This document shows positions 54,062 to 63,899 of a stretch of 64,000 bases of DNA, piece by piece. Under the pieces are notes generated by a model. That model saw only the letters and a list, made by a program, of their open reading frames with translations, did not search any database and was not told where the DNA came from. Positions within the stretch are counted from its first letter, which is position 1; every line of letters begins with the position of its first letter. The position numbers were made by a program, and so were the translations under genes. The DNA comes from Picosynechococcus sp. PCC 7003 (GTDB taxonomy: Bacteria; Cyanobacteriota; Cyanobacteriia; Cyanobacteriales; MRBY01). Location: the NCBI RefSeq assembly GCF_001693255.1, contig NZ_CP016474.1, positions 1,320,661 through 1,384,660 of the forward strand. Direction: 5' to 3'.

Positions 54062-55330
54062 ATGACTCCCCCCGTCTCTCTCCAAGCCATCATTCGAGAG
54101 TTAGAACAACATCCAGATGCCCAACGCATCAAAAAGTTGTTGATTTATACTGCTGTCAACCGTTGGGAAAGTAACCCCCAGTTACTCCAACGTCTCTCCC
54201 TTGAGCGCATTGTCAAAAAAAACCTTGATCAGTTTTTGAGTTTCAAAGAACTCCAACGAGCCTTTAGCAACTCTGTCAACACCCTCAGTCGGCCTGCCAC
54301 CTATGGTCGCCTTGCCAATGACATCTTGACCCAATTAAGCCCCCTCTACGAAGACCAAGATCTTTCTACGGGGATTGTTGCGCCTGGCCAGAGTAATCAA
54401 CAAAGCATTACAGAGATTCACCTCGAAGTTGCGGTGCAGACCCTTGAGGAACATCGCGAAAATATTCGCATCAAAAAATTGCTCTATGCCCTCTGTTTTA
54501 AGTGCTGGGAAAATAGTTTTCAGGTTTTAGAAGAATACACTTTGGCTAATCTGTTGCGCCAAGTAATCGTTAACTACCCCACCCGTAAACAATTTGAGAC
54601 GATCCTGCGTAAATTAGTTTCCCTACTTAACCGCCAACAAATCTATGGCCAATTAGCCGACGTGATCCTTGGGGCGATCGCCCCCCTATACAAATCTGGT
54701 GATTCTGCCACAGGTTTAACCAAACCCACCGCCGATCCCCCAGCACCAGTCCCCACCCCGGTTGGCCCGCCCCCTGCCCCAACCCCAGAGCCGGAGCCTG
54801 TGAACTATAAGCAGACCATGGCGTTTAATATTGGTGAACTTCCCATTCCCCATCCTGCCCAGTCAAGGGATCTTGATTTCAGCCCAAATCAAACCCTAGC
54901 TCTAGATCCAGAGACCCAGGGGCCCCAAACGATGGTACTCAACACCAGTGCTCCCCAACCAGCGCCGAAGCCCGCTCCAGCCCCAGCCCCGGTGGCGAAA
55001 AAAAAGCATTTTGCGGCTGATCTCAACATCTACGAACTCAAACTGGAGGTGATGAAATATGCTAATCCCCTCCGCACAAAAATTCTGCTGTTTTCCGTCG
55101 TCCATCACCCCTTCGATCTTAGCGGTAAAGATTGGTCAATGTTACGCACCTGTGATTTTGATGAGTTATTATCCGAAGTGCTGTGCGAGGCCTCTAGCCT
55201 CAATGCCCTGACAATCAAAATGTCGGCGATCGCCCGCTCACTCTTTGACGCAAACGAACATCTCCAAGCCGCCGAAGCCATCGTTCAAGCCGTGACGACC
55301 TTCACCAATCCCCCTGTCCATGACCTATGA
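54062..55330 (+). CDS. Protein with three repeated helical domains, unknown function
   Basis: A 422-residue soluble protein. It consists of three similar helical modules: about 1-105 (RIKKLLIYTAVNRWESN, LSLERIVKKNL), about 112-215 (RIKKLLYALCFKCWENS, YTLANLLRQVI) and about 325-415 (LRTKILLFSVVHHPFDL). The second and third are separated by a Pro-rich linker (about 225-320). The pattern RxKKLLxxxxxxxW..  marks each. No catalytic motif is visible; it looks like a scaffold. Its stop overlaps the start of the pentapeptide-repeat gene in ATGA, showing translational coupling. A GTG 21 bp upstream (54041) could also be the start. Confidence 0.7.
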   Translation: MTPPVSLQAIIRELEQHPDAQRIKKLLIYTAVNRWESNPQLLQRLSLERIVKKNLDQFLSFKELQRAFSNSVNTLSRPATYGRLANDILTQLSPLYEDQDLSTGIVAPGQSNQQSITEIHLEVAVQTLEEHRENIRIKKLLYALCFKCWENSFQVLEEYTLANLLRQVIVNYPTRKQFETILRKLVSLLNRQQIYGQLADVILGAIAPLYKSGDSATGLTKPTADPPAPVPTPVGPPPAPTPEPEPVNYKQTMAFNIGELPIPHPAQSRDLDFSPNQTLALDPETQGPQTMVLNTSAPQPAPKPAPAPAPVAKKKHFAADLNIYELKLEVMKYANPLRTKILLFSVVHHPFDLSGKDWSMLRTCDFDELLSEVLCEASSLNALTIKMSAIARSLFDANEHLQAAEAIVQAVTTFTNPPVHDL

Positions 55331-56319
55331 CCCCCCAAGAACTAATTGCTAAATATGCACTGGGAGAAACCCATTTCCCAGGGGCCCAACTCGATGGTGC
55401 GAACTTTTGGGGGGCAGATCTCATCGGCATTAATCTCCAAGATGCCGACCTCCATAATGCAATTTTAATTTTTGCCTATCTCAGCCGGGCTAACCTCAAA
55501 CAGACCAATTTTATTAATGCCAACCTCAGCGGCGCCAATCTTAACCAAGCCAATTTAACCTTGGCCGAACTCCACAACGCCGAACTCCATGGCGCTGTCT
55601 TAATTGGTGCCAACCTAACCAATGCCGACCTGACCCTAGCGAATTTACTCGATGCCAACCTCATGGGGGCAGACCTGCGGGGAGCAGACCTCAGTGGGGC
55701 TAATCTTTCTGGGGTTTGTTTGCGGGAAGCCAATCTGCGGGAAGAAAAGCGAGTTTATAACTCCAGTTTGCGGGGCACCATCCTCCGAAAAGCCGATCTA
55801 CAGGGGGCTAATCTCCAGGGCGCAGACCTCGCCCGGGGCGAATTAAGTGGTGCCAACCTCAAGGGCGTTAATTTCCGACGCGCCGATCTCCACGAAGCTG
55901 ATCTCAGTGGGGCCAACTTAGAAAATGCGATCTTGACCGAAGCGAATTTAATTGGGGCAAACCTTGTCAAAGCCAACCTCAAAAATGCAAAGTTGGAACG
56001 GGCTTTGATGGAAGATGCCGATCTTCGCCTCGCCAATCTCACCTGGGCCAATCTGCCGGGTGCCCGTCTCAATCGCGCCAAACTCAATAAAGCTGACTTG
56101 ACTAATGCCCGTCTCAACCGTGCAGATCTCAGTCGTACGAACCTGTCCCAGGCCAAATTAATTGATGCTGAAATGATTGATGCTTACCTTGCCCGTGCCA
56201 ATCTCATGGGGGCAGATTTAACCCGGGCAAACCTGGTCCGTGCTGAAATTAGCAGCACAAACCTTGCTGGGGTAATTCTGACTGGGGCGATGATGCCCGA
56301 TGGCTCCGAACACCGCTAG
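55327..56319 (+). CDS. Pentapeptide-repeat protein
   Basis: A 330-residue protein made almost entirely of pentapeptide repeats A(D/N)Lxx (for example ANLSGANLNQANLTLAELHN), which fold into a right-handed beta helix. There are roughly 55-60 repeats from about residue 20 to 320, with a short break (REEKRVYNSS) near residue 140. The N-terminus MTPQELIAKYALGETHFPGA is a common cap. Function is unknown; members can mimic DNA or act as scaffolds. Coupling with the upstream three-domain protein suggests the two work together. Confidence 0.93.
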   Translation: MTPQELIAKYALGETHFPGAQLDGANFWGADLIGINLQDADLHNAILIFAYLSRANLKQTNFINANLSGANLNQANLTLAELHNAELHGAVLIGANLTNADLTLANLLDANLMGADLRGADLSGANLSGVCLREANLREEKRVYNSSLRGTILRKADLQGANLQGADLARGELSGANLKGVNFRRADLHEADLSGANLENAILTEANLIGANLVKANLKNAKLERALMEDADLRLANLTWANLPGARLNRAKLNKADLTNARLNRADLSRTNLSQAKLIDAEMIDAYLARANLMGADLTRANLVRAEISSTNLAGVILTGAMMPDGSEHR

Positions 56320-56931
56320 ATCAATGTTGGCCTTTTCTTTAGCGGTATTCGGGGGGCTTCCCCTGCCATCTTTGCGAGAAAAAATTTTTTCAATAAAAAA
56401 ACCAGCCTAAGCTTCAGGGCTGGTCAGTTTGAGCTTGCTGTATGAGAGGAGAAACTCAATGTCAAGACGGCGCATGGTACTTTGCCGACAGATCCACTGG
56501 AATGGAAATCTGTAAAATCTTGGAATGAGCTTTGTTAAAAATTGTAACAAGCGCCATCAGTTTTTGCAATATTTCTTTACAGACGAACTGATACTTGGTT
56601 CGGACCTTGACTTTGAGCTTGGCGATCGCCAGCAAGATTAATCACGGGAAAATAGATTTTCTTGAAAAGGGGTTATTGTATTTTGCTTTAAGAACAGCCA
56701 TCAAAACGATAACGAAGATAAGTAATTATACTCAATTCTTTTATCTAAACTTTTCTTTCTTTGGCGATCGCCTTTGGTTTTTCAGTTGATAGGATAAAAT
56801 TCCATTCTTAAAGGATTTCTGCATTTGGAATTGTCTTTGGGAATGGACAGGGCAAGACACAATCAAATCTTAAATTATTGTTTATTGTTTGCAAGATCAA
56901 TAGACATTACGGAATTAATCAGCAGGAACAA
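56320..56931. other. Intergenic region holding a minus-strand RNA gene
   Basis: About 610 bp. The pentapeptide operon ends at the left; the minus-strand RNA candidate occupies 56393-56570. The rest (56571-56931) is AT-rich and holds a 64-codon frame (56595-56789) that starts with TTG and does not look coding. Confidence 0.45.
56394..56536 (-). ncRNA. psrR1: Candidate small RNA, PsrR1/SyR1-like
   Basis: Minus-strand promoter: -35 TTGCAA (56564-56569), 17-bp spacer, extended -10 TGTTACAAT (TACAAT at 56541-56546), so the start is near 56536. The transcript ends at ACCAGCC/GGCTGGT (56401-56407 and 56418-56424) followed by a T run (A tract 56395-56400), giving about 140 nt. There is no reading frame of note. 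It contains the CU-rich stretch TTTCTCCTCTCAT (56443-56455), suited to pairing with Shine-Dalgarno sequences. GTTACAAT-TT-TTAACAAA over the -10 fits the RpaB HLR1 box at 8/8 and 7/8. PsrR1 is a similar-sized, high-light-induced RNA under RpaB control; identity is inference. Confidence 0.6.
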
Positions 56932-57267
56932 ATGAGTATGAGGCATTATTGCGACGAGTGGATTCAAGAGTGGTGTGATGGTAATGGTTGGACGGATCCA
57001 ACATTAGTCAGTGCAGATTTTTATTGGGCTTTCCCGCCAAATGGAGTCATGCCCGAACCCATTCCTGGAGAAATTCTCCGCCTCATTAAATCGGAAAAAG
57101 GTTTTACCCAAGATGAAAAATGTTGGTTGGCCTTGGCTGCCGGGGTGAGCTTGGTCGCCGGTATTTTTACTTATTATTGGCATTGCCCTTTACCGTTGGT
57201 GATGGCCTTTGCCTTTAGCGCTGTCACAGCGGCACGTTTAGAGGTTGAAATTCCAGCAACGGCTTAG
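56932..57267 (+). CDS. Conserved cyanobacterial protein with two C-terminal spans
   Basis: A 111-residue protein of unknown function. The soluble N-terminal part (MSMRHYCDEWIQEWCDGNGWTDP split; about 1-45) contains two cysteines and many aromatic residues; two hydrophobic segments follow (about 64-80, LALAAGVSLVAGIFTYY, and 84-100, PLPLVMAFAFSAVTAA). The ATG 56932, with AGGA nine bases upstream, is preferred over a codon 54 bp earlier. It lies about 165 bp upstream of ftsW on the same strand. Confidence 0.65.
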   Translation: MSMRHYCDEWIQEWCDGNGWTDPTLVSADFYWAFPPNGVMPEPIPGEILRLIKSEKGFTQDEKCWLALAAGVSLVAGIFTYYWHCPLPLVMAFAFSAVTAARLEVEIPATA

Positions 57268-57433
57268 GAGAAAAAATCGTCATTTCTCTTTAGTAAGTAT
57301 TTACAACTAAGTGACCGACGGTAATCAAGATCAAAAATTCGTCAATAAGTTGGCAAAAAAAAGTCCGGGAGAAGTAACCCTCGGATCGAATATCTTTTGC
57401 GATAATAGGGAAATATTTTTTTACCTTTAAAAC

Positions 57434-58630
57434 GTGTTGGCTAACAGAGATCTCCTACACCATTGTTTAGCGTATTTTACTGAGGTCAAGCATTGGGCCT
57501 TAGAGGCAAGGTTGTTGCGGTGGTTGACGTTGCTCTGGCTTGGGCTTGGATTGGTTACCCTTTTTTCTGCGTCTTATCCGGTGGCAGCCGTCGAGAATGG
57601 GGATGGTTGGTACTACATCAAGCGGCAAATCGTTTGGGCGATCGCCGGTCTGATTTGTGCTGGGGCGATCGCCCGTGTCCCCCTCAAGAAACTTCGCTTG
57701 GTCTCGTTCGGCGGTCTGATGATTTCTTTTGTATTGATTCTACTGACGATTGTCGGTTTTGGTCGAGGTGGCGAAGAATGGGGCGCTTCCCGTTGGATTG
57801 GGATTGCTGGATTTGCCCTGCAACCTTCAGAGTTTGCAAAGCCTTTTTTGGTTTTAGAGGCCGCTAATGTATTTAGCCGTTGGCGTCAGTTGAAAATTTG
57901 GCACCGGGGCGTTTGGCTGAGTTTGTTTGCTGGTATTTTATTGGCAATTTTGAAGCAACCCAACCTGAGTACCACCGGCCTTTGTGGCATGACCATTTGG
58001 TTTATTGCCTTGGCCGCGGGTCTTCCTTGGCTACTGCTGGGGGGAGCCGCTGGTGTCGGGGGATTAGCTGCCTTGGTAAGCGTTAGTATCCATAGTTATC
58101 AACGGGAGCGATTGACGTTTTTCCTTGATCCCTTTCGAGCTGCACGGGATGAAGGTTATCAGTTGGTGCAAAGTCTGTTGGCGGTATCCTCCGGTGGTGG
58201 TTGGGGATTAGGCTTTGGGGAATCCCAGCAAAAGTTATTTTTTCTCCCCATTCAACATACAGACTTTATTTTCGCGATTTTCGCCGAGGAATTTGGTCTG
58301 ATTGGCTCCTTGGGGCTACTGGGGTTACTGTTGGCCTATGCTTCTTTGGGGAGTTATGTGGCTTGGCGATCGCCTGTGCTCCGTCACCGACTCATTGCCA
58401 TTGGGGCCACCTTTATTCTCATTGGTCAATCTTTGCTCAACATTGGCGTAACAACGGGGGTTTTGCCAACGACGGGCTTACCGTTGCCCCTCTTTAGCTA
58501 TGGTGGTAGTTCAATTATTTCGAGCCTGATGCTGACAGGACTTTTGGTGCGGATCGCCAGAGAAAACGGCGAAGCGACGGTCATTTCCCTCGCAGAACGG
58601 CGGCAACAACGACAAGAAAATCCGACATAA
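57434..58630 (+). CDS. ftsW: SEDS-family peptidoglycan glycosyltransferase FtsW
   Basis: Polymerises lipid II at the division site, together with a class B PBP. The 398-residue protein has ten predicted spans and SEDS features: FSASYPVAA (about 44-52), SRWIGIAGFALQPSEFAKP (about 119-137), the long extracellular loop with ERLTFFLDPFRAARDEGYQLVQSL and GFGESQQKLFFLPIQHTDFIFAIFAEEFG (split, about 225-290), which holds the catalytic Asp, and GLPLPLFSYGGSS (about 352-364). The start is a GTG at 57434. FtsW rather than RodA is favoured by overall sequence, not by context; no division genes are adjacent. Confidence 0.9.
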   Translation: MLANRDLLHHCLAYFTEVKHWALEARLLRWLTLLWLGLGLVTLFSASYPVAAVENGDGWYYIKRQIVWAIAGLICAGAIARVPLKKLRLVSFGGLMISFVLILLTIVGFGRGGEEWGASRWIGIAGFALQPSEFAKPFLVLEAANVFSRWRQLKIWHRGVWLSLFAGILLAILKQPNLSTTGLCGMTIWFIALAAGLPWLLLGGAAGVGGLAALVSVSIHSYQRERLTFFLDPFRAARDEGYQLVQSLLAVSSGGGWGLGFGESQQKLFFLPIQHTDFIFAIFAEEFGLIGSLGLLGLLLAYASLGSYVAWRSPVLRHRLIAIGATFILIGQSLLNIGVTTGVLPTTGLPLPLFSYGGSSIISSLMLTGLLVRIARENGEATVISLAERRQQRQENPT

Positions 58631-58655
58631 GTCGCTCAGCAGTTAACTTAACAAA

Positions 58656-59069
58656 TTAAGGGTCAGACAGTTTACGCTCCAGGGCTTCTAGCTGCTCCCT
58701 GCGCACCTCTAGTTCGAGTTGACGACGGGTAAAGTCTTGGCTCTGGGCTGTCATTTCCTGGCGCCAAGTTTCTATTTTCTTTTGCTCTTGCTGGACGAAC
58801 TCCGGGGTAATTTTCCCTGGTACGAAGTAATGGTGCACCACATTCAATAGCCAGTCCGTCGCGTCTTGGATGCTGGCCAATTGTCGCTGTTTATCCAGTT
58901 GAATTAAAACCAGTGCCCCCACAGCAAATTCCGTTTGGGAATAAACCATGGAGGGGCGATCGCCTTGGTCATGGATTAGCCAACTCCCGTCAGGTTGCTC
59001 TTGCGCCACAAACACAAGTTGAGGCTGAGTCGATTGGGGATGACGTTGAATTTGAGCAAGGTGACGCAT
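58656..59069 (-). CDS. Conserved hypothetical protein with C-terminal coiled coil
   Basis: A 137-residue cyanobacterial protein. The N-terminal half (QLVFVAQEQPDGSWLIHDQG, about 17-36) is beta-rich; the C-terminal third (about 98-135, FVQQEQKKIETWRQEMTAQ, RRQLELEVRREQLEALERK) is a charged coiled coil. No membrane span or motif is visible. I start at ATG 59069; a GTG one codon earlier is also possible. It lies 20 bp downstream of valS and is probably cotranscribed with it; it converges with ftsW, 25 bp apart. Confidence 0.7.
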   Translation of the reverse strand: MRHLAQIQRHPQSTQPQLVFVAQEQPDGSWLIHDQGDRPSMVYSQTEFAVGALVLIQLDKQRQLASIQDATDWLLNVVHHYFVPGKITPEFVQQEQKKIETWRQEMTAQSQDFTRRQLELEVRREQLEALERKLSDP

Positions 59070-59088
59070 CACAGGTAAGGAAAACGTA

Positions 59089-61827
59089 TTACTGAAGTCG
59101 CTGTAAACGTTCCGTCAAGATAGATTGTTGTGCTTCAGCTTCGGTAAGGGCAGACCGGGCACCTTCGATCACCTCTGCTGGGGCTTTGTTGACAAAGCCA
59201 GGGTTATTCAAACGAACACTGAGGGATTGAATCTCCTTATTCACTTTTACAAGATTCTTCTCTAATTTTGACCGTAGTGCAGGAATATCGACAAGGCCTT
59301 CAAGGGGAATTAAGACCTGAATCGTCCCAACAACCCCGGCGATCGCCTGTTTGAGGGTGTTATCCACAGTATTGGTCAATTTTAACGTTTCCACCTTGGC
59401 TAATTTAAGAATATAGGCTTCCCCTTTGGCGAGGGTTTCTAATTCCGTTTCGGTTTCACTTTGGAGGATGACGTTCACCGTTGCTCCCGGTTTGATCCCT
59501 GCCTCGGCGCGGAGATTGCGAATCGTGCGAATAGCTTCGATCAACAATGCAAATTCGTTCTCTAGGGCTTCATCCACTAACTGATTATTTTCGGCGGGGA
59601 AAAGCGCTGTCGCCAGGAATTTCTGACCGTTTGCCTGGGTGAGGGTCTGCCAAATCTCCTCGGTGATATGGGGCATAAAGGGGTGGAGCAGTTTCAAAAT
59701 ATCCTCTAGAACCCATGCCAGAACCTGCTGGGCAACGGTACGGGAAGCTTGATCCTGCGCTTCCTTTGCATAGAGACGGGGTTTAACCAGTTCGATATAC
59801 CAGTCGCAGAAATCGCCCCAAATAAATTCGTAAAGGGCTTTTGCGGCCTCTCCTAATCCATACCCTTCGAGGTTTTTGTGGGTGTCGGCAATGACTTGGT
59901 GCAGACGGGAGAGAATCCAGCGATCGCCTAATTCGAGATCTGCCATCGCAGGACGATCCAAATCGGTGGGGGTTTTTCCATCGAGGTTCATCATCACAAA
60001 CCGCGCCGCATTCCAGAGCTTATTGGCGAAATTACGGGAGGCTTCCACCGACTGGGATTCATCGGTTTTGCGGTCGTATTGCAAACTGATATCCTGTCCG
60101 GCTCCAGCCACTTCCCGGATCAGGGTATACCGCAGGGCATCCGTGCCATAGCGATCGCACATCAGCAGCGGATCAATGCCATTATTCGCCGATTTCGACA
60201 TTTTTTTGCCGTTTTCGTCCCGCACTAGCCCGTGAATGTAGACATCCTTAAAGGGAATTTTGCCCGTGAAATGGCTGGACATCATCGTCATCCGCGCCAC
60301 CCAGAAAAAGATAATGTCAAACCCCGTCACTAACACGCTATTGGGGAAATATTTCTGGAAATCATCCGTATTTTCAGGCCAGCCCAACGTGGAGAACGGC
60401 CATAACCCAGAGGAAAACCAAGTATCTAAAACATCAGGGTCTTGTTCTAGTTGGCAGTTTTCTCCGTATTCGGCGATCGCCTTTTGTTTTGCTTCGGTTT
60501 CATCATGGGCAACGATAAACGGGGTGTGGTCTTGGATTTCGCCGTTAGTTTCACTGACCACATACCACGCCGGAATTTGATGTCCCCACCACAACTGCCG
60601 CGAAATACACCAATCATTCAGCTTCACTAACCAATCCCGATAGACCTTACGCCACCGTTCCGGCACATAGTTCGGTTGATTGTCCTCATCTAAAAAGGCA
60701 AGGGTTTTCTGCGCCAGCGGGTCAATTTTTACAAACCATTGGGTGGAAAGGAGTGGTTCCACCGGAACCTTACCGCGATCGCTGTGGGGGACACTGTGGC
60801 GATAATCTTCTGTTTTCACCAGTACGCCGTCTTCTTTTAACTTCGCAACCAGATTTTTCCGCGCCTCAAACCGATCCTGCCCTGCAAACGGCCCCGCATT
60901 TTCGTTCAACGTCCCATCGCGGTTCATGATGTTAATAAATTCGAGATTGTGGCGTTTACCCATCTCGAAATCGTTTGGATCATGGGCGGGCGTAACCTTG
61001 ACACAACCCGTTCCAAATTCGGGATCCACATGGTCATCGGCAAAGACGGGAATTTCCCGCCCGACAATCGGCAAGGTTAATGTTTTTCCAATTAGATCTT
61101 TGTAGCGTTCATCGTTGGGATTCACAGCGACCCCGGTATCACCGAGCATCGTTTCCGGTCGTGTCGTTGCCACTTCCACATAACCACTACCATCGGTCAG
61201 CGGATAACGGAAATGCCACAAATGTCCGTCTACTTCTTTATTTTCTACTTCCAGATCAGAGACGGCGGACTGGGATTCGGGACACCAATTCACCAAATAG
61301 TTGCCGCGATAAATTAAACCTTCTTCGTAGAGGGTAATAAAGGCTTTTTTCACCGCTTCCGACAGATTGTGATCGAGGGTAAACCGTTCCCGCGTCCAGT
61401 CGGCGGACAGTCCCAGGCGTTTGAGCTGGTTCACAATCGCCCCACCGGATTCTGCTTTCCATTCCCAGGCTTTTTCGAGGAATTTTTCCCGACCGAGATC
61501 GTAACGGGTTTTGCCTTCGGCTTTAATTTGTTTTTCGACGAGGGTTTGCACCGCAATACTGGCATGGTCAGTGCCGGGGAGACAGAGGACATTGTCCCCC
61601 TTCATGCGGTGATAACGAACGACAGTATCGATGAGGGAGGTATTGAAGGCGTGGCCCATGTGGAGTTTGCCCGTGACGTTGGGGGGCGGAATCACGATAC
61701 AGAAGGGATCACCTTTTTTCTGGGGATCGGCCCGAAACACTGACCGTTCAAACCAAGTCTGTTGCCACTTATTCTCGGTGTTGTGGGGATCGTACTGACT
61801 GGGAAGATTGGGTATATCGGTAGTCAT
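59089..61827 (-). CDS. valS: Valyl-tRNA synthetase
   Basis: Charges tRNA-Val with valine. The 912-residue class I enzyme has the HIGH signature [14 protein letters not shown] (about 48-61), the editing CP1 domain with [11 protein letters not shown] (about 219-229), the KMSKS motif [12 protein letters not shown] (about 545-556), an anticodon-binding domain with [17 protein letters not shown], and the C-terminal coiled-coil arm (about 845-910, [17 protein letters not shown]). Length and order are typical of bacterial ValRS. Confidence 0.97.
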   Translation of the reverse strand: MTTDIPNLPSQYDPHNTENKWQQTWFERSVFRADPQKKGDPFCIVIPPPNVTGKLHMGHAFNTSLIDTVVRYHRMKGDNVLCLPGTDHASIAVQTLVEKQIKAEGKTRYDLGREKFLEKAWEWKAESGGAIVNQLKRLGLSADWTRERFTLDHNLSEAVKKAFITLYEEGLIYRGNYLVNWCPESQSAVSDLEVENKEVDGHLWHFRYPLTDGSGYVEVATTRPETMLGDTGVAVNPNDERYKDLIGKTLTLPIVGREIPVFADDHVDPEFGTGCVKVTPAHDPNDFEMGKRHNLEFINIMNRDGTLNENAGPFAGQDRFEARKNLVAKLKEDGVLVKTEDYRHSVPHSDRGKVPVEPLLSTQWFVKIDPLAQKTLAFLDEDNQPNYVPERWRKVYRDWLVKLNDWCISRQLWWGHQIPAWYVVSETNGEIQDHTPFIVAHDETEAKQKAIAEYGENCQLEQDPDVLDTWFSSGLWPFSTLGWPENTDDFQKYFPNSVLVTGFDIIFFWVARMTMMSSHFTGKIPFKDVYIHGLVRDENGKKMSKSANNGIDPLLMCDRYGTDALRYTLIREVAGAGQDISLQYDRKTDESQSVEASRNFANKLWNAARFVMMNLDGKTPTDLDRPAMADLELGDRWILSRLHQVIADTHKNLEGYGLGEAAKALYEFIWGDFCDWYIELVKPRLYAKEAQDQASRTVAQQVLAWVLEDILKLLHPFMPHITEEIWQTLTQANGQKFLATALFPAENNQLVDEALENEFALLIEAIRTIRNLRAEAGIKPGATVNVILQSETETELETLAKGEAYILKLAKVETLKLTNTVDNTLKQAIAGVVGTIQVLIPLEGLVDIPALRSKLEKNLVKVNKEIQSLSVRLNNPGFVNKAPAEVIEGARSALTEAEAQQSILTERLQRLQ

Positions 61828-62032
61828 TGGGCCGTCTTAGAGGAATAAAAAACTTGAGAGATGCTTCATTGTAAATCGATCTTCGCCCTAGATTGTGCCA
61901 TGCTGGGCTAGTTCTCCCCAAATTTGGTTGAGGACGGCGATCGCCTAGGACATTAATCGGTAAATTTTGCGCAACACCGAAACGCGGAACAATATGCTAG
62001 AAGGAAGATAAGTTCGCCTATATCTGAGCAAG

Positions 62033-62641
62033 ATGGTAAAGAAAGAGTATTTTTTATATGGTGGTTTATTCTTGGCTGGGGCAGTTCTGACACCGGTGAC
62101 AGTTGGTCTACTCAATAAAGGCGATCGCCCCGCTGAGACAGCAGAAACAGCCGCTAATGAAACCTTTGAAAATGGCGGCTCAGACCCAAGTTTCATGGTC
62201 GACGAACCCAGCACCGCCACCTTTGCCGAAAACGATAGCCGCGAACAGATCCTCCAAGATTACCAAACGGTCTCTCCCGAGGCACTCCGCAACATGCCGA
62301 CGGCGATTCCCCAGTACGCCACCAACCAGCCTTCTGTGCCGCCCTATCCCAACTATTGGGCGAATATCAGGATTCCGAACTTTACCAGTCAGCCCCTCAA
62401 CCCTAATCTCAGTGCAGGTCAACCCAGTGGTCAAACGGCAGGCGATCGCCCCTCTGATACCGTCGCCAGCGTACCAACCCTCGGCTCACAAACGACCCCA
62501 GACTCTTTTCGGCCTGACCCGGCAACATCCCCGCAGGAAAACACCGATTTTCAGGGCCAAGACACGATCCAAGCCCCAAGTTCTGTCAATCTCCGGGATT
62601 TTGTAAACTCGGCCCCGGCCCGGGATCTCAAGCTGCCCTAG
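62033..62641 (+). CDS. Hypothetical membrane-anchored, Pro/Ser/Thr-rich protein
   Basis: A 202-residue protein of unknown function. An N-terminal membrane anchor or uncleaved signal (about 7-26, FLYGGLFLAGAVLTPVTVGL) is followed by a long disordered region rich in Pro, Ser, Thr, Asn and Gln (about 30-190), with PSVPPYPNYWANIRIPNF near the middle. No domain is recognised. The last 14 bases overlap the 3' end of wecB on the other strand. It is divergent from valS, about 205 bp apart. Confidence 0.55.
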   Translation: MVKKEYFLYGGLFLAGAVLTPVTVGLLNKGDRPAETAETAANETFENGGSDPSFMVDEPSTATFAENDSREQILQDYQTVSPEALRNMPTAIPQYATNQPSVPPYPNYWANIRIPNFTSQPLNPNLSAGQPSGQTAGDRPSDTVASVPTLGSQTTPDSFRPDPATSPQENTDFQGQDTIQAPSSVNLRDFVNSAPARDLKLP

Positions 62642-63740
62642 TTTGCAGAAAATCACGCACAATTTGCAGGATTTGCGCGGAGCTAGTGCCGTCCCCAAAG
62701 GGATTGACGGCATTAGCCATTTGCTCATATTTTTCTTGATCTGTGAGCAGTAGTTGAGCGGCTTGGAAAATATTATCCTGGGCAGTGCCAATCAATTGGG
62801 CTGTGCCGGCGGCGATCGCCTCTGGGCGTTCGGTATTTTCCCGCAAAACCAACACTGGCTTACCCAAGCTCGGTGCCTCTTCCTGGAGCCCTCCGGAATC
62901 CGTGAGTACCAGGTAACTCCGCTGCATTGCCCCGACCAACTGGGGATAGTCTAGGGGTTCTGTGAGAAAAATTTGGGGATGTTGGCCCAGGATCTGTTGA
63001 ATCGGCTCCCGGACAGTGGGATTTCGGTGCATGGGTAATAAAATCGCCACATCTGGAAATGTGGTCACAATTTTTAGCAAGCCTTGCAAAATGTCCTGGA
63101 GCGGTTCACCCCAATTTTCCCGACGGTGCACCGTAGACAGGATAACCCGTTGTTTTTCCCAATCTAAACCGGGAATCTCACAAGGAGGGTTAGCCGCCGC
63201 GACGGTTAAGAGAGCGTCAATCACCGTATTACCTGTACAATGGAGTCCCCCTAAAATGTCCGCCTTTTTCAAATTGGCGATCGCCTGGGTCGTCGGCGCA
63301 AAATGTAACTGGGCAATCTGAGAAATCAACCGTCGATTTGCTTCCTCTGGGAAAGGATTCATTAAATTATCCGTCCGCAAACCCGCTTCCACATGGCCCA
63401 CCGGAATCTGCTGATAAAAAGCCGCCAAAGCCGCCGCAAAGGCTGTCGTCGTATCCCCTTGCACCAGGACTATATCCGGAGATAGCTCTTGGTAAATCGC
63501 TTGTAAACCCACCAAGCTCCGGCAAGTAATATCCGATAACGTTTGTCCCGGTTGCATAATTTCGAGGTCATCATCCGCCCGCAGATCAAACCACTGCATC
63601 ACCTGATCCACCATTTCCCGGTGCTGCCCCGTCAAAATCACATGGGTTTTAAAATCAGACTGCTGGCGAAATTGCCGGATCACAGGCGCGAGCTTAATCG
63701 CTTCCGGGCGGGTACCAAGGGTGATACAAACTGAGGGCAT
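62628..63740 (-). CDS. wecB: UDP-N-acetylglucosamine 2-epimerase (non-hydrolysing)
   Basis: Interconverts UDP-GlcNAc and UDP-ManNAc, feeding surface polysaccharide synthesis. The 370-residue protein has the family signatures: GTRPEAIKLAPVI (about 8-20), LTGQHREMVDQV (about 36-47), VQGDTTTAFAAALAAFY (about 93-109), VGHVEAGLRT (about 114-123), the catalytic region with STVHRRENWG (about 210) and LTDSGGLQEEAPSLGKPVLVLRENTERPEA (split, about 280-310), which carries conserved Asp/Glu and His contacts. The start is ATG 63740. No other polysaccharide genes are adjacent. Confidence 0.95.
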   Translation of the reverse strand: MPSVCITLGTRPEAIKLAPVIRQFRQQSDFKTHVILTGQHREMVDQVMQWFDLRADDDLEIMQPGQTLSDITCRSLVGLQAIYQELSPDIVLVQGDTTTAFAAALAAFYQQIPVGHVEAGLRTDNLMNPFPEEANRRLISQIAQLHFAPTTQAIANLKKADILGGLHCTGNTVIDALLTVAAANPPCEIPGLDWEKQRVILSTVHRRENWGEPLQDILQGLLKIVTTFPDVAILLPMHRNPTVREPIQQILGQHPQIFLTEPLDYPQLVGAMQRSYLVLTDSGGLQEEAPSLGKPVLVLRENTERPEAIAAGTAQLIGTAQDNIFQAAQLLLTDQEKYEQMANAVNPFGDGTSSAQILQIVRDFLQTRAA

Positions 63741-63793
63741 AAAACACTCACCAAAAGGTCTTACTCATTTTACAGATTCCCTCGACGGTCACG

Positions 63794-63816
63794 AAAAAAC
63801 CCGGCAAATTACCGGG
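63794..63816 (-). terminator. Intrinsic terminator for the gene at the right edge
   Basis: On the minus strand CCCGG, loop TAATTTG, CCGGG, then six T residues (the A run at 63794-63799). It lies about 85 bp after the stop of the partial gene ending at 63900 and about 50 bp upstream of wecB. Confidence 0.85.
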
Positions 63817-63899
63817 CAGACACAAGCATCTTTTTTTACATCACTTATGAACTTTAGAAAACTCTAATCAACAAGGCAGTGTGCAATGCAAACGCGCCT

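Noticed and set aside
55476-55733. Repeat-rich minus-strand frame inside the pentapeptide gene
   Set aside because: It is the mirror of the A(D/N)LxX codon repeat and not an independent gene.
56441-56500. 18-codon leader-like frame (MSRRRM...) on the plus strand opposite the sRNA
   Set aside because: A good-looking AGGAG precedes it, but this purine run is the complement of the sRNA's CU-rich element and nothing lies downstream to be regulated.
56595-56789. 64-codon frame upstream of the 111-aa protein gene
   Set aside because: Starts with TTG, is rich in Phe and Lys from AT-rich DNA, and has no ribosome site.
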